Shown here piece by piece: positions 1-7,500 of a DNA stretch of 64,000 bases; the first letter of the stretch is position 1; each line of letters starts with the position of its first letter. Made by a program: the position numbers and the translations under genes. A model generated the notes under the pieces. It searched no databases, was not told the origin of the DNA, and saw only the letters and a list, made by a program, of their open reading frames with translations. This stretch comes from Bacteroidales bacterium (GTDB lineage Bacteria > Bacteroidota > Bacteroidia > Bacteroidales > VadinHA17). The stretch is from NCBI GenBank assembly GCA_024763075.1, contig JANTGF010000013.1:1-64000 (forward strand). The letters run 5' to 3'.

Positions 1-23
1 TTATTAACCTATTTTCTATACTC

Positions 24-108
24 AGATGGCGGAATTGGCCCCCGCTCTTCCCGGCCCTTCCCTAAAATGATTCACTGAATCATTTCTTTACGGTCAGTCC
101 TGCCATCT
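24..108. other. Possible structured RNA or palindromic intergenic element
   Basis: A gene-free stretch is closed by a perfect 7-bp inverted repeat, AGATGGC at 24-30 and GCCATCT at 102-108. Inside it is a near-perfect palindrome, AAATGATTCA (65-74) and TGAATCATTT (76-85), around one central base. The GC-rich part at 31-60 contrasts with the AT-rich flanks. There is no T-loop consensus, so it is not a normal tRNA, and I could not match it to a known RNA family. The strand is unknown. It could be a small RNA, a dispersed repeat, or the edge of an element that continues left of the window. Confidence 0.3.
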
Positions 109-243
109 AGGCAAAATCGGGCTACAAAAATATAAAAAATAATTAAATCAGATTATGTTTTTATTTTTTTTCTTTGCTTTGATATTCTCTGATTTAATTA
201 TAAATTTAGACATCCATAATTTTTCTCTATAATTGTTATTCTT

Positions 244-1050
244 ATGACATTAAAACCATTCAAATTCGTAATTATTATTACGTTGATTTTTAACTGGTCC
301 TGTAACTTTGATAACAAAGAAGAAAAGGCAACTGAAAATGAAAAAACCCAGACAACTGTTTTCAAACCTGTTGAAATAAAAAAATACTATGGGTTTTGTG
401 AGAATCCGGATTCATCCTGCTATAAAATAGAAATTCTGTATCTTAAAGCAGAAAATGGCTCTAAAATTGTAAAAGAATCTATTAATAAAGCCATTGACAC
501 TTATATTGGAAATGAATTAAACGGATTCCTGTCTGATGAAGTAACTTCTTCAAGCTCAACTGAATTATTAATACAAAAACTTTTTGATAATTACAAAGAA
601 CTGGCAAATGACATGAAAGATTTCCACCAGTCCTGGGAAATAAAAATCAATACAGAAGTTCTTTTCTCTAATGACCATATAATCTCAATCCAAGGATCCA
701 ATGAAAACTATTTGGGAGGCGCCCATGGTAACCATTGGAAAAAGATTCTGAATTTTGATGCCAAAACAGGTAAAACGCTGACTCAAAAAGATATAATTAC
801 TAATTACCCGGAATTTCTAAAAGTTGCAGAAATCTGGTTTAGGAAAACAAGAGAAATCCCTGCAGGAGCTGATCTCGAAAAGGAAGGTTATTTATTTACG
901 GACAACCAGTTTAAACTACCTGAGAATATCGGTTTTACAGAAAAAGGGTTAATCCTCATTTATAACCCTTATGAAGCAGGCCCCTACTCCATGGGTGAAA
1001 TTAAATATACCATTCCACTAAGTGAAGTGAAAGATTTTATCAGGGAATGA
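244..1050 (+). CDS. DUF3298/RsiV-like lipoprotein
   Basis: A 268-residue exported lipoprotein. Residues 1-19 form a short signal peptide ending in the lipobox NWSC, so Cys20 should be lipidated and the protein anchored in an envelope membrane. The C-terminal half carries the DUF3298 hallmarks: GGAHGN at residues 158-163, then a segment linking the calculated fold to a TGKTL turn, and a late YNPYEAGPYSMGE segment followed by the IPLSEV strand. DUF3298 is also found in the anti-sigma factor RsiV, where it binds lysozyme, but no sigma factor lies nearby and there is no cytoplasmic N-terminal domain, so that role should not be assumed. It converges on the PKD lipoprotein gene 27 bases downstream. 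Family assignment is fairly secure; the cellular role is unknown. Confidence 0.7.
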   Translation: MTLKPFKFVIIITLIFNWSCNFDNKEEKATENEKTQTTVFKPVEIKKYYGFCENPDSSCYKIEILYLKAENGSKIVKESINKAIDTYIGNELNGFLSDEVTSSSSTELLIQKLFDNYKELANDMKDFHQSWEIKINTEVLFSNDHIISIQGSNENYLGGAHGNHWKKILNFDAKTGKTLTQKDIITNYPEFLKVAEIWFRKTREIPAGADLEKEGYLFTDNQFKLPENIGFTEKGLILIYNPYEAGPYSMGEIKYTIPLSEVKDFIRE

Positions 1051-1077
1051 ATCACAAACAAAATATGGGGTAAATTA

Positions 1078-1755
1078 TTATCTATCAATTGTCTTACGAC
1101 CCTTTTTCTCCAGAATCAGGGTCCTGTCCCTGCCGGTTGAACTCTTTAACGAACCGGTATAATCAACCCATGCTGTAAAATAATTGACCATACCATCAGA
1201 CAGAATATCCGTTTCAATAAAACCAGGATCTTCCTCAGCCAGGGTATAATTATTGTGATTTTCTTCCCACACATCAATATAATACCTTTTTACTTCAAGA
1301 TTAGTAAATAAAACTATTCCTTTTGCATCCGTAAATCCTTCAATTATCATATTCTTCTCATCCAGCCAGTCCTGATATGATCCATAAAGAATGACGCTGG
1401 CGTTTATTACAGGATATTTATCGTAATATTCAAGTACCTCAACCTCGAGATCAGTAGTTGGCAGAACGGTTATTTCCTGAAAGCTACGGTCCACATAACT
1501 ATCCGAATAAGAAGCCAGAGATACCGTATATATCCCCGGCACCTCCCATGAATGCACAGGATTTACAACCCTGGAATAAGTTCCGTCATCAAAATCCCAT
1601 TTATAATAGACCGCATCCAGTGAAGTGTTGGTAAAGTACACATCCTCATTTACCCTGACTTTAATTTCTGAAGAGAAAAACGAAGAGTTTGGATGTCTTT
1701 CGCAGGAAATAAAAGTAACGAATACCATAAAAGATATAAAGTATAATTTTTTCAT
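1078..1755 (-). CDS. PKD-domain lipoprotein
   Basis: A 225-residue predicted lipoprotein with an N-terminal hydrophobic segment ending in FISC (Cys18). Residues about 30-97 form a PKD-like beta-sandwich with the typical YYKWDFDDGT core and the HSWEVPGIYTVSL closing strand. Residues about 100-200 resemble a transthyretin-like or carboxypeptidase-regulatory beta domain (NASVILYGSYQDW, then a FTDAKGIVLFTNL turn). Such domains mediate adhesion or structural roles on surface proteins; no catalytic motif is visible. It converges with the DUF3298 gene and diverges from thrS. The ligand and role are unknown. Confidence 0.65.
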   Translation of the reverse strand: MKKLYFISFMVFVTFISCERHPNSSFFSSEIKVRVNEDVYFTNTSLDAVYYKWDFDDGTYSRVVNPVHSWEVPGIYTVSLASYSDSYVDRSFQEITVLPTTDLEVEVLEYYDKYPVINASVILYGSYQDWLDEKNMIIEGFTDAKGIVLFTNLEVKRYYIDVWEENHNNYTLAEEDPGFIETDILSDGMVNYFTAWVDYTGSLKSSTGRDRTLILEKKGRKTIDR

Positions 1756-1927
1756 GAGAATAATTTTTAAAATTTAGTAACTCACTTAATGCACTGAACA
1801 CTAAAGGCCTCAGATTCTCAATTCACTTATCTATTAAGCATACTGCAAACAAAGTGCCAAAAAATATTCAGCATGCATCCGCAAAAAAATAATTCATTTA
1901 TTTAAATGATAGTAAGCAATTTATATC

Positions 1928-1935
1928 TATCTTTG
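1928..1935 (+). promoter_or_regulatory. Predicted -7 element of the thrS promoter
   Basis: TATCTTTG matches the Bacteroidota -7 consensus TAnnTTTG. It lies 30 bases before the ATG at 1966, which would place the transcript start near 1941. This argues against an upstream in-frame start at 1906, because that codon would not be transcribed from this promoter. No clear -33 TTTG is visible. Confidence 0.5.
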
Positions 1936-1965
1936 CATTTCATTTTTTTGAGAAGACATATTTTT

Positions 1966-3930
1966 ATGGTAAAAATTACATTTCCGGACAATAAATTCAA
2001 AGAATACCCGGATGGGGTAACCGGACTTGAAATAGCGAAGAGTATTCACCCCGGACTTGCAAAACAAGTGCTGGCAGTCACTGTCAATGGCGAACTTTGG
2101 GATCTTATGAGACCAATTCACCAGGATGCAGCCGTTATTTTCCATAAATGGGATGACGAGGAAGGGAAACATGCTTTCTGGCATTCTTCCGCACACCTGA
2201 TGGCTGAGGCAATAGAACTTTTATATCCCGGAACCAAATTCGGGATCGGTCCGGCTATTGAAAATGGCTTCTATTATGATATTGACCCGGGTGAAGATGT
2301 TGTAATTACCGAAAAAGACCTGCAAAAGATAGAACAGAAGATGCAGGAACTTGCCCGTTCAAAAGAAGTTTACCAGAGAAAAGAAGTTTCTAAAGAGGAG
2401 GCTCTTGATTTTTTTAATAAAAAAGGGGACGAGTATAAGCTTGAATTGATCAATGACCTGGAAGATGGCACCATTTCTTTCTATACACAGGGCAGTTTTA
2501 CGGATCTTTGCCGCGGGCCTCATCTTCCCGGAACAGAGAATATCAAAGCAATTAAGCTGTTAAACATTGCTGGTGCATACTGGAGAGGAGATGAAAAACG
2601 CAAGCAGCTCACCAGAATCTACGGAATTACTTTTCCGAAAAAATCCATGTTGGATGAATATCTTGTAATCCTTGAAGAAGCTAAAAAAAGAGATCACAGA
2701 AAAATTGGAAAAGAACTGGAGCTCTTTACATTCAGTCAGAAAGTCGGACAAGGTTTACCACTCTGGCTTCCAAAGGGAGCACAGCTCAGGGAGAGACTTG
2801 AAAACTTTCTTAAAATTGTTCAAAAAGACTTTGGTTATCTTCCGGTGATAACACCGCACATTGGTCAAAAAGAGCTTTACGTAACTTCCGGGCATTATGA
2901 AAAATATGGTAAAGATTCTTTTCAGCCCATCAAAACTCCTTCTGAAAATGAAGAGTTCCTGTTGAAACCGATGAATTGTCCGCATCATTGTGAGATTTAT
3001 AAATCAAGCCGGAGGACATTCAGGGATCTTCCGCTGCGTCTTGCTGAATTCGGAACAGTTTACAGATACGAACAAAGCGGAGAATTACATGGTCTGACCA
3101 GAGTGAGAGGGTTTACGCAAGATGATGCTCATATCTTTTGCCGGCCGGATCAGTTAAAATCCGAATTCCTGAAAGTAATTGATATTATTTTTATAATTTT
3201 CAAAGCACTGGATTTTAAAGACTTCCTCACACAGATATCGCTCAGGGATCCCAAAGACAATGAAAAGTATATAGGAAGTGATGAGAATTGGGAAAAAGCT
3301 GAAGCAGCAATCATTGAAGCCTGTAAAGAAAAAGGATTAAATACAGTTACTGAATACGGTGAAGCAGCCTTTTATGGACCGAAGCTTGACTTTATGGTAA
3401 AAGACGCCCTGGGAAGAAAATGGCAACTTGGCACCATTCAGGTAGATTATAATTTACCTGAACGCTTTGATCTTGAATATATCGGATCAGACGACAGGAA
3501 ACACCGGCCGGTAATGATCCACCGGGCTCCCTTTGGTTCCATGGAACGTTTTGTGGCTGTACTTATTGAACATACTGCCGGCAAGTTTCCGCTATGGCTG
3601 GCTCCCGATCAGGTAGTTATCATGCCTATCAGTGAAAAGTATGTTGAATATGCAAAAAAAGTTTTAAGTTTTCTAAATAATTCCGATATTCGCAGTCTGA
3701 TTGACGACCGGGATGAGAAGATCGGTAAAAAGATAAGGGATAATGAGTTAAAAAAGATTCCTTACCTTTTGATTGTGGGTGAAAAAGAAGTAGAGAGTAA
3801 TTCGGTTTCAGTCAGAAAGCAGGGAAAAGGTGATCAGGGAAGTATGTCGCTTGATGAATTTACCGCTTTTATTAATGAGGAAGTTGAAAAACAAATGCAA
3901 TTTTCAATACAAAAACAGAGTACTAATTAA
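1966..3930 (+). CDS. thrS: Threonine-tRNA ligase
   Basis: Threonyl-tRNA synthetase, 654 residues, charges tRNA-Thr in the cytoplasm. Domain order is typical: a TGS domain (residues 1-60, starting MVKITFPDN), the editing domain with the zinc/catalytic pair HSSAH (His73, His77) and the later CRGPHLPGT segment, the class II catalytic core with [10 protein letters not shown] and the RVRGFTQDD motif, and a C-terminal anticodon-binding domain. I chose the ATG at 1966 over an upstream in-frame start at 1906 because it matches the family N terminus and lies just downstream of a good -7 element. infC follows after 18 bases, giving the common thrS-infC-rpmI-rplT arrangement. No T-box or Thr-rich leader is visible upstream. 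Confidence 0.97.
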   Translation: MVKITFPDNKFKEYPDGVTGLEIAKSIHPGLAKQVLAVTVNGELWDLMRPIHQDAAVIFHKWDDEEGKHAFWHSSAHLMAEAIELLYPGTKFGIGPAIENGFYYDIDPGEDVVITEKDLQKIEQKMQELARSKEVYQRKEVSKEEALDFFNKKGDEYKLELINDLEDGTISFYTQGSFTDLCRGPHLPGTENIKAIKLLNIAGAYWRGDEKRKQLTRIYGITFPKKSMLDEYLVILEEAKKRDHRKIGKELELFTFSQKVGQGLPLWLPKGAQLRERLENFLKIVQKDFGYLPVITPHIGQKELYVTSGHYEKYGKDSFQPIKTPSENEEFLLKPMNCPHHCEIYKSSRRTFRDLPLRLAEFGTVYRYEQSGELHGLTRVRGFTQDDAHIFCRPDQLKSEFLKVIDIIFIIFKALDFKDFLTQISLRDPKDNEKYIGSDENWEKAEAAIIEACKEKGLNTVTEYGEAAFYGPKLDFMVKDALGRKWQLGTIQVDYNLPERFDLEYIGSDDRKHRPVMIHRAPFGSMERFVAVLIEHTAGKFPLWLAPDQVVIMPISEKYVEYAKKVLSFLNNSDIRSLIDDRDEKIGKKIRDNELKKIPYLLIVGEKEVESNSVSVRKQGKGDQGSMSLDEFTAFINEEVEKQMQFSIQKQSTN

Positions 3931-3934
3931 TTAT

Positions 3935-3940
3935 AGGAGG
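3935..3940 (+). promoter_or_regulatory. Perfect Shine-Dalgarno AGGAGG ahead of infC
   Basis: AGGAGG lies 8 bases before the proposed ATA start codon at 3949. Most genes in this window have no Shine-Dalgarno sequence, as is usual in Bacteroidota, so a full-strength site stands out. It supports the placement of the unusual infC start and may compensate for a weak start codon. Confidence 0.7.
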
Positions 3941-3948
3941 GCTTAAAA

Positions 3949-4500
3949 ATAGCTGGATATAACAGAAGAAGAACGGATAATACCCCAAAGTTCAGAATAA
4001 ATCATGAAATAAATGTCCCCGCTGTCCGATTGGTGGGTGACAATATTGATGAACCCGGAGTAATATCGACACGGGAAGCCTTAAAGCTTGCCGATGAAAT
4101 GGATCTTGACCTGGTGGAGATTTCACCAAAAGCGGATCCACCGGTTTGCAAAATAACAGATTACCAGAAGTTTCTTTACCATCAGAAAAAGAAACTTAAG
4201 GAAATTAAGGCCAAAACAGCCAAGGTTGTGTTGAAAGAAATCAGGTTTGGACCAAATACTGATGAACACGATTACAACTTTAAGCTGAATCATGCCATCA
4301 AATTCCTTCAGGACGGAGCAAAAGTAAAAGCTTATGTCTTTTTTAAGGGAAGATCGATCTTATTCAAGGAAAAAGGAGAAATCCTTCTTCTAAGATTCGC
4401 CCGTGATCTGGAGGAATATGGAAAAGTAGAACAGTTGCCCAAGCTGGAAGGAAAAAGAATGATCATTTTTGTAAATCCTGCCGGGCACAAAAAAAAGTAA
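3949..4500 (+). CDS. infC: Translation initiation factor IF-3, probable AUA start
   Basis: IF-3 binds the 30S subunit and checks start-codon pairing. The protein has the N-domain ([15 protein letters not shown], then [19 protein letters not shown]), the lysine-rich linker around [12 protein letters not shown] and the C-domain ([14 protein letters not shown] to the LPKLEGKRM end). No ATG, GTG or TTG start gives the complete N-domain: the first one in frame, TTG at 4030, would delete the RINHEI segment. An in-frame stop at 3934-3936 limits the start to a short interval. That interval contains ATA at 3949 at the right distance from AGGAGG, giving 183 residues that begin (M)AGYNRRR. IF-3 genes elsewhere use AUU-type rare starts for autoregulation, since IF-3 itself rejects such codons. 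The family call is certain; the start is inferred. Confidence 0.93.
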   Translation: MAGYNRRRTDNTPKFRINHEINVPAVRLVGDNIDEPGVISTREALKLADEMDLDLVEISPKADPPVCKITDYQKFLYHQKKKLKEIKAKTAKVVLKEIRFGPNTDEHDYNFKLNHAIKFLQDGAKVKAYVFFKGRSILFKEKGEILLLRFARDLEEYGKVEQLPKLEGKRMIIFVNPAGHKKK

Positions 4501-4526
4501 TTATTTAATAACTATAAATATAGCGT

Positions 4527-4724
4527 ATGCCAAAGATGAAAACGAATGCCGGTGCAAAAAAGAGATTTAAATTAACCGGTACAGGAAAAATTAAAAGAAA
4601 ACATGCCTATATGAGTCATATTCTGACCAAAAAGGCTACCAAAAGAAAGAGAAACCTTGCTTATTATAGTACAGTACATAAGTCTGATGAAAATAACATC
4701 AAGCTGCTGCTGGCTATGAAATAG
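4527..4724 (+). CDS. rpmI: Large ribosomal subunit protein bL35
   Basis: A 65-residue basic protein of the 50S subunit. The bL35 signature is complete: [20 protein letters not shown] at the N terminus, then [22 protein letters not shown] and a short C-terminal helix. Length matches the family. It lies 26 bases after infC and 96 bases before rplT in the conserved infC-rpmI-rplT order, and is probably co-transcribed with thrS. Confidence 0.97.
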   Translation: MPKMKTNAGAKKRFKLTGTGKIKRKHAYMSHILTKKATKRKRNLAYYSTVHKSDENNIKLLLAMK

Positions 4725-4765
4725 GAAGCTGTTTCCATGTAAAAATCATTGTTTAACAGAGTGAA

Positions 4766-4800
4766 TTAGCCGAAAGAGTTTGTAAAGCACAAACCGCTAA
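4766..4800 (+). promoter_or_regulatory. Nested stem-loop in the rpmI-rplT spacer, candidate bL20 leader
   Basis: The spacer holds an outer stem TTAGC (4766-4770) with GCTAA (4796-4800) and an inner stem GTTTGT (4778-4783) with ACAAAC (4789-4794) around an AAAGC loop. The internal bulge CGAAAGA lies on one side only. bL20 represses its own operon in other bacteria by binding leader RNA that imitates its 23S rRNA site. A structured spacer directly before rplT fits such a role, but I have not matched it to a known bL20 leader. Confidence 0.4.
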
Positions 4801-4820
4801 CCATTCAAAAAATTAAAATC

Positions 4821-5165
4821 ATGCCAAGATCAGTAAATGCTGTTGCATCAAAGCACAGAAGAAAAAAAGTTCTGAAACAGACCAAAGGTTATTTCGGACG
4901 AAGAAAAAATGTTTATACGGTTGCTGTAAATGCTCTTGAAAAAGGAATGCAGTACGCATACCGTGACAGAAAAAACAAAAAAAGAAATTTCAGAGCTTTA
5001 TGGATTCAGCGAATCAATGCTGCAGTTCGTAATTATGACATGTCCTATTCTGAATTTATAGGTAAGTTAAAGAAAAATAACATTGAACTAAGCAGAAAAA
5101 CCTTAGCCGATTTGGCTTTGAATAATCCTGAAGCTTTTAAAGCAGTGGTTGATAAAGTAAAATAA
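4821..5165 (+). CDS. rplT: Large ribosomal subunit protein bL20
   Basis: A 114-residue 50S assembly protein. It shows the usual N-terminal basic helix ([20 protein letters not shown]), the [13 protein letters not shown] segment and the globular C-terminal domain ending in [10 protein letters not shown]. Length fits the family. It is the last gene of the thrS-infC-rpmI-rplT cluster and is followed by a rho-independent terminator at 5184-5213. A nested hairpin just upstream may be a control site. Confidence 0.97.
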   Translation: MPRSVNAVASKHRRKKVLKQTKGYFGRRKNVYTVAVNALEKGMQYAYRDRKNKKRNFRALWIQRINAAVRNYDMSYSEFIGKLKKNNIELSRKTLADLALNNPEAFKAVVDKVK

Positions 5166-5183
5166 TCACATATAATTTATACA

Positions 5184-5213
5184 GAAAAGGGATGCGGAAG
5201 CTTCCCTTTTTTT
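5184..5213 (+). terminator. Rho-independent terminator after rplT
   Basis: AAGGGA (5187-5192) pairs with TCCCTT, followed by a run of T residues to 5213. It ends the translation-gene cluster 20-50 bases after the rplT stop. Confidence 0.8.
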
Positions 5214-5255
5214 ATGATTAACTCCTGAACTTCATTTTACATAAAACTTTTTAAC

Positions 5256-5978
5256 ATGAAAATAGCAATTATCGGATACGGCAAGATGGGTAAAGAAGTT
5301 GAAAAAGCTGCTATTGAAAGAGGCCACTCCATTTCCCTCATCATCGACCTGAAAAATCAGTCGGATTTTAACCCTGGGAAACTTAAAGATACAGATGTTG
5401 CAATTGAATTCAGCAGCCCCGATGCTGCATTTAATAATATAATGAGGTGCTTTGATGCTGACATTCCCGTTGTATCAGGCACCACCGGATGGCTAAACCG
5501 TATGGATGAAGTCAGAGAGGCTTGTTTGAAAGAGGGCAAATCTATGTTTTATGCCCCGAATTTTAGTATTGGTGTAAATATATTTTTCAAACTGAATCGT
5601 GAGCTTGCAAAATGGATGAATAAATTCAGGGATTATGAAGTCTCAGTTGAAGAAATTCATCATATTCATAAAAAAGATAAACCCAGCGGAACTGCTGTAG
5701 CAATTGCAGAAGGTATCATGGAGAATTTTGAGCCTAAAGATAATTGGGTAGTTGATCCTGAGCAGAAGATTGAAAAAAATCATATTCCTATTGTATCAAA
5801 AAGGGAAAATATGGTTCCAGGAACACATATAATTCAATGGGACTCTGAAATTGATACAATAGAGCTCACTCATACTGCAAAATGTAGAAAAGGTTTTGCA
5901 AGCGGCGCGGTTATTGCTGCTGAATTCATTATTGGGAGAAAAGGTTTCTTTAACATGGATGACCTTATGCAACTATGA
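5256..5978 (+). CDS. dapB: 4-hydroxy-tetrahydrodipicolinate reductase
   Basis: DapB reduces 4-hydroxy-tetrahydrodipicolinate with NAD(P)H in the lysine and diaminopimelate pathway. At 240 residues it is the usual Bacteroidota length. The N-terminal Rossmann fold starts MKIAIIGYGKMGKEVEK, with the VEFSSPDA-like segment (AIEFSSPDAAF) and SGTTGW at the cofactor site. The catalytic signature EEIHHIHKKDKPSGTA holds the His pair and Lys used for catalysis and substrate binding. The C terminus has the ELTHTAKCRKGFASGAV segment. It follows the rplT terminator and precedes lepB by 80 bases; the lepB gap has its own -7 element, so the two are probably separate units. Confidence 0.96.
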   Translation: MKIAIIGYGKMGKEVEKAAIERGHSISLIIDLKNQSDFNPGKLKDTDVAIEFSSPDAAFNNIMRCFDADIPVVSGTTGWLNRMDEVREACLKEGKSMFYAPNFSIGVNIFFKLNRELAKWMNKFRDYEVSVEEIHHIHKKDKPSGTAVAIAEGIMENFEPKDNWVVDPEQKIEKNHIPIVSKRENMVPGTHIIQWDSEIDTIELTHTAKCRKGFASGAVIAAEFIIGRKGFFNMDDLMQL

Positions 5979-6031
5979 CATATTTAAATTAAAAAAACGG
6001 TTATGGATACTATAATAGAAAAGCAAAACGT

Positions 6032-6039
6032 TACATTTG
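6032..6039 (+). promoter_or_regulatory. Predicted -7 element upstream of lepB
   Basis: TACATTTG matches TAnnTTTG and ends 19 bases before the lepB ATG, implying a short 5' leader. No convincing -33 TTTG at the expected distance. Confidence 0.45.
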
Positions 6040-6058
6040 TGATTTTAAAAAATACATC

Positions 6059-7444
6059 ATGCAAATTCTGAAAAACAAATATTTCAAATTCGCTCTTGCA
6101 GCAATTGCCTACCTTTTGTGGGTTATCTGGGTAGGAAACTACTGGCTTCTTTTTGGATTACCTGTAATTTTTGACATTTATATTACTAAAAAAGTGAATT
6201 GGTCTTTTTGGAAAAAAAGAGACGGGAAGAACAGTGCAGTAGTTGAATGGATTGATGCCCTGATATTTGCCATCATTGCTGTATCATTTATAAACATTTT
6301 CTTCTTTCAGAATTTTAAGATACCAACCGGTTCGATGGAAAAAACCCTGTTAATTGGTGACCACCTGTTTGTAAGTAAGGTTAGTTACGGACCAAGAATT
6401 CCGAATACCCCCCTTTCTTTTCCTTTTACACAACATACTCTGCCTGTTGTAAATACAAAATCATACCTTGAATGGATAAAATGGCCATACAAAAGGTTAA
6501 AAGGAACAACAAAGATAAAGAATGATGATATTGTGGTTTTCAATTTCCCTGCCGGAGATACTGTAGTCCTTCAACAGCAGGCAAGAAGCTATTATTCAAT
6601 TATCAGAGATGTTGCTGAGGATTATAAAACCAGAGACCAAAGAGCTGGGAAACAGTTAAAAAGCAATGAACAGTATTATTCAATGGGAAGAAAAAATGTA
6701 ATTTCATCCTATGATATTGTTGTAAGACCAGTTGATAAGAGAGACAACTATATTAAGAGATGCGTTGCACTGCCCGGAGATACACTGAAAATAATTGACA
6801 CTCAGGTATATATTAATGGGAAACCACAGCAAATGGCAGAAGGCAGGGAATTCCGGTATATCGTTGTTACCGATGGAACCCACCTAAACCCCAGAACCCT
6901 GGAAAGAATGGGGATTTACCAAAGTGATGTTTACACAATGGGTGTCAATCAGTATGTTATGACCTTAACGGCTGATATGGCAAAAAAGATCAACGGTTTT
7001 AAAAATGTAACACTGGTTGAAAAAACCATCAAGCCAAAAGAAAGTTATGCTTATTATATATTTCCCCACGACTCCAGATATAAATGGAATGAAGATAACT
7101 TCGGCCCCCTCTGGATGCCGGAAAAAGGTGTAACTATAAAAATTGACACCTCAAATATCTCCAAGTACTCCAGGATCATTGAGGCTTATGAAAAGAACAA
7201 GCTGAAAGTCTCGGATGGAAAAATCTTCATCAATGGTAAGGAAACCAGTACTTATACCTTTAAAATGAGTTACTACTGGATGATGGGTGACAACCGACAT
7301 AATTCAGCCGATTCCAGATTCTGGGGCTTTGTTCCTGAAGATCATATCGTTGGAAAACCAAAATATGTATGGTTATCTTTAAATAAAGAGAAGAAATTCC
7401 TGGGCAAAATCCGGTTTAACCGTTTCTTTTTGAAAATCCAGTAA
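6059..7444 (+). CDS. lepB: Signal peptidase I
   Basis: Membrane-anchored S26 serine protease that removes signal peptides from exported preproteins. It is 461 residues, the extended form common in Bacteroidota, with hydrophobic N-terminal segments (about 10-38 and 66-84). The catalytic Ser92 is in IPTGSMEKTL, the catalytic Lys233 in DNYIKRCVALPGD, and the family box MMGDNRHNSADSRFWG is near the C terminus. A long insertion between the Ser and Lys boxes and another before the final box account for the size. It follows dapB with a promoter-like element between them and converges on the polyferredoxin gene. Confidence 0.95.
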   Translation: MQILKNKYFKFALAAIAYLLWVIWVGNYWLLFGLPVIFDIYITKKVNWSFWKKRDGKNSAVVEWIDALIFAIIAVSFINIFFFQNFKIPTGSMEKTLLIGDHLFVSKVSYGPRIPNTPLSFPFTQHTLPVVNTKSYLEWIKWPYKRLKGTTKIKNDDIVVFNFPAGDTVVLQQQARSYYSIIRDVAEDYKTRDQRAGKQLKSNEQYYSMGRKNVISSYDIVVRPVDKRDNYIKRCVALPGDTLKIIDTQVYINGKPQQMAEGREFRYIVVTDGTHLNPRTLERMGIYQSDVYTMGVNQYVMTLTADMAKKINGFKNVTLVEKTIKPKESYAYYIFPHDSRYKWNEDNFGPLWMPEKGVTIKIDTSNISKYSRIIEAYEKNKLKVSDGKIFINGKETSTYTFKMSYYWMMGDNRHNSADSRFWGFVPEDHIVGKPKYVWLSLNKEKKFLGKIRFNRFFLKIQ

Positions 7445-7500
7445 TTCCTGCCTTTCAGAAAAGTCAGACTTTGAAATAATTCCTTCAAAAGAATGAGAAA

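Noticed and set aside
24-108. tRNA-like gene with 7-bp acceptor-like stem
   Set aside because: There is no T-loop (GTTCRANNC-type) or anticodon stem, so it cannot be called a tRNA.
1906-1965. Extended thrS start
   Set aside because: The extra 20 residues are not family-like, and a good -7 promoter element lies inside this stretch.
1756-1965. T-box or leader-peptide control of thrS
   Set aside because: No Thr-rich small frame, terminator hairpin or T-box sequence was found in the upstream region.
4030-4500. infC starting at the TTG at 4030
   Set aside because: It would remove the conserved RINHEI segment of the IF-3 N-domain. The AGGAGG and ATA upstream fit better.
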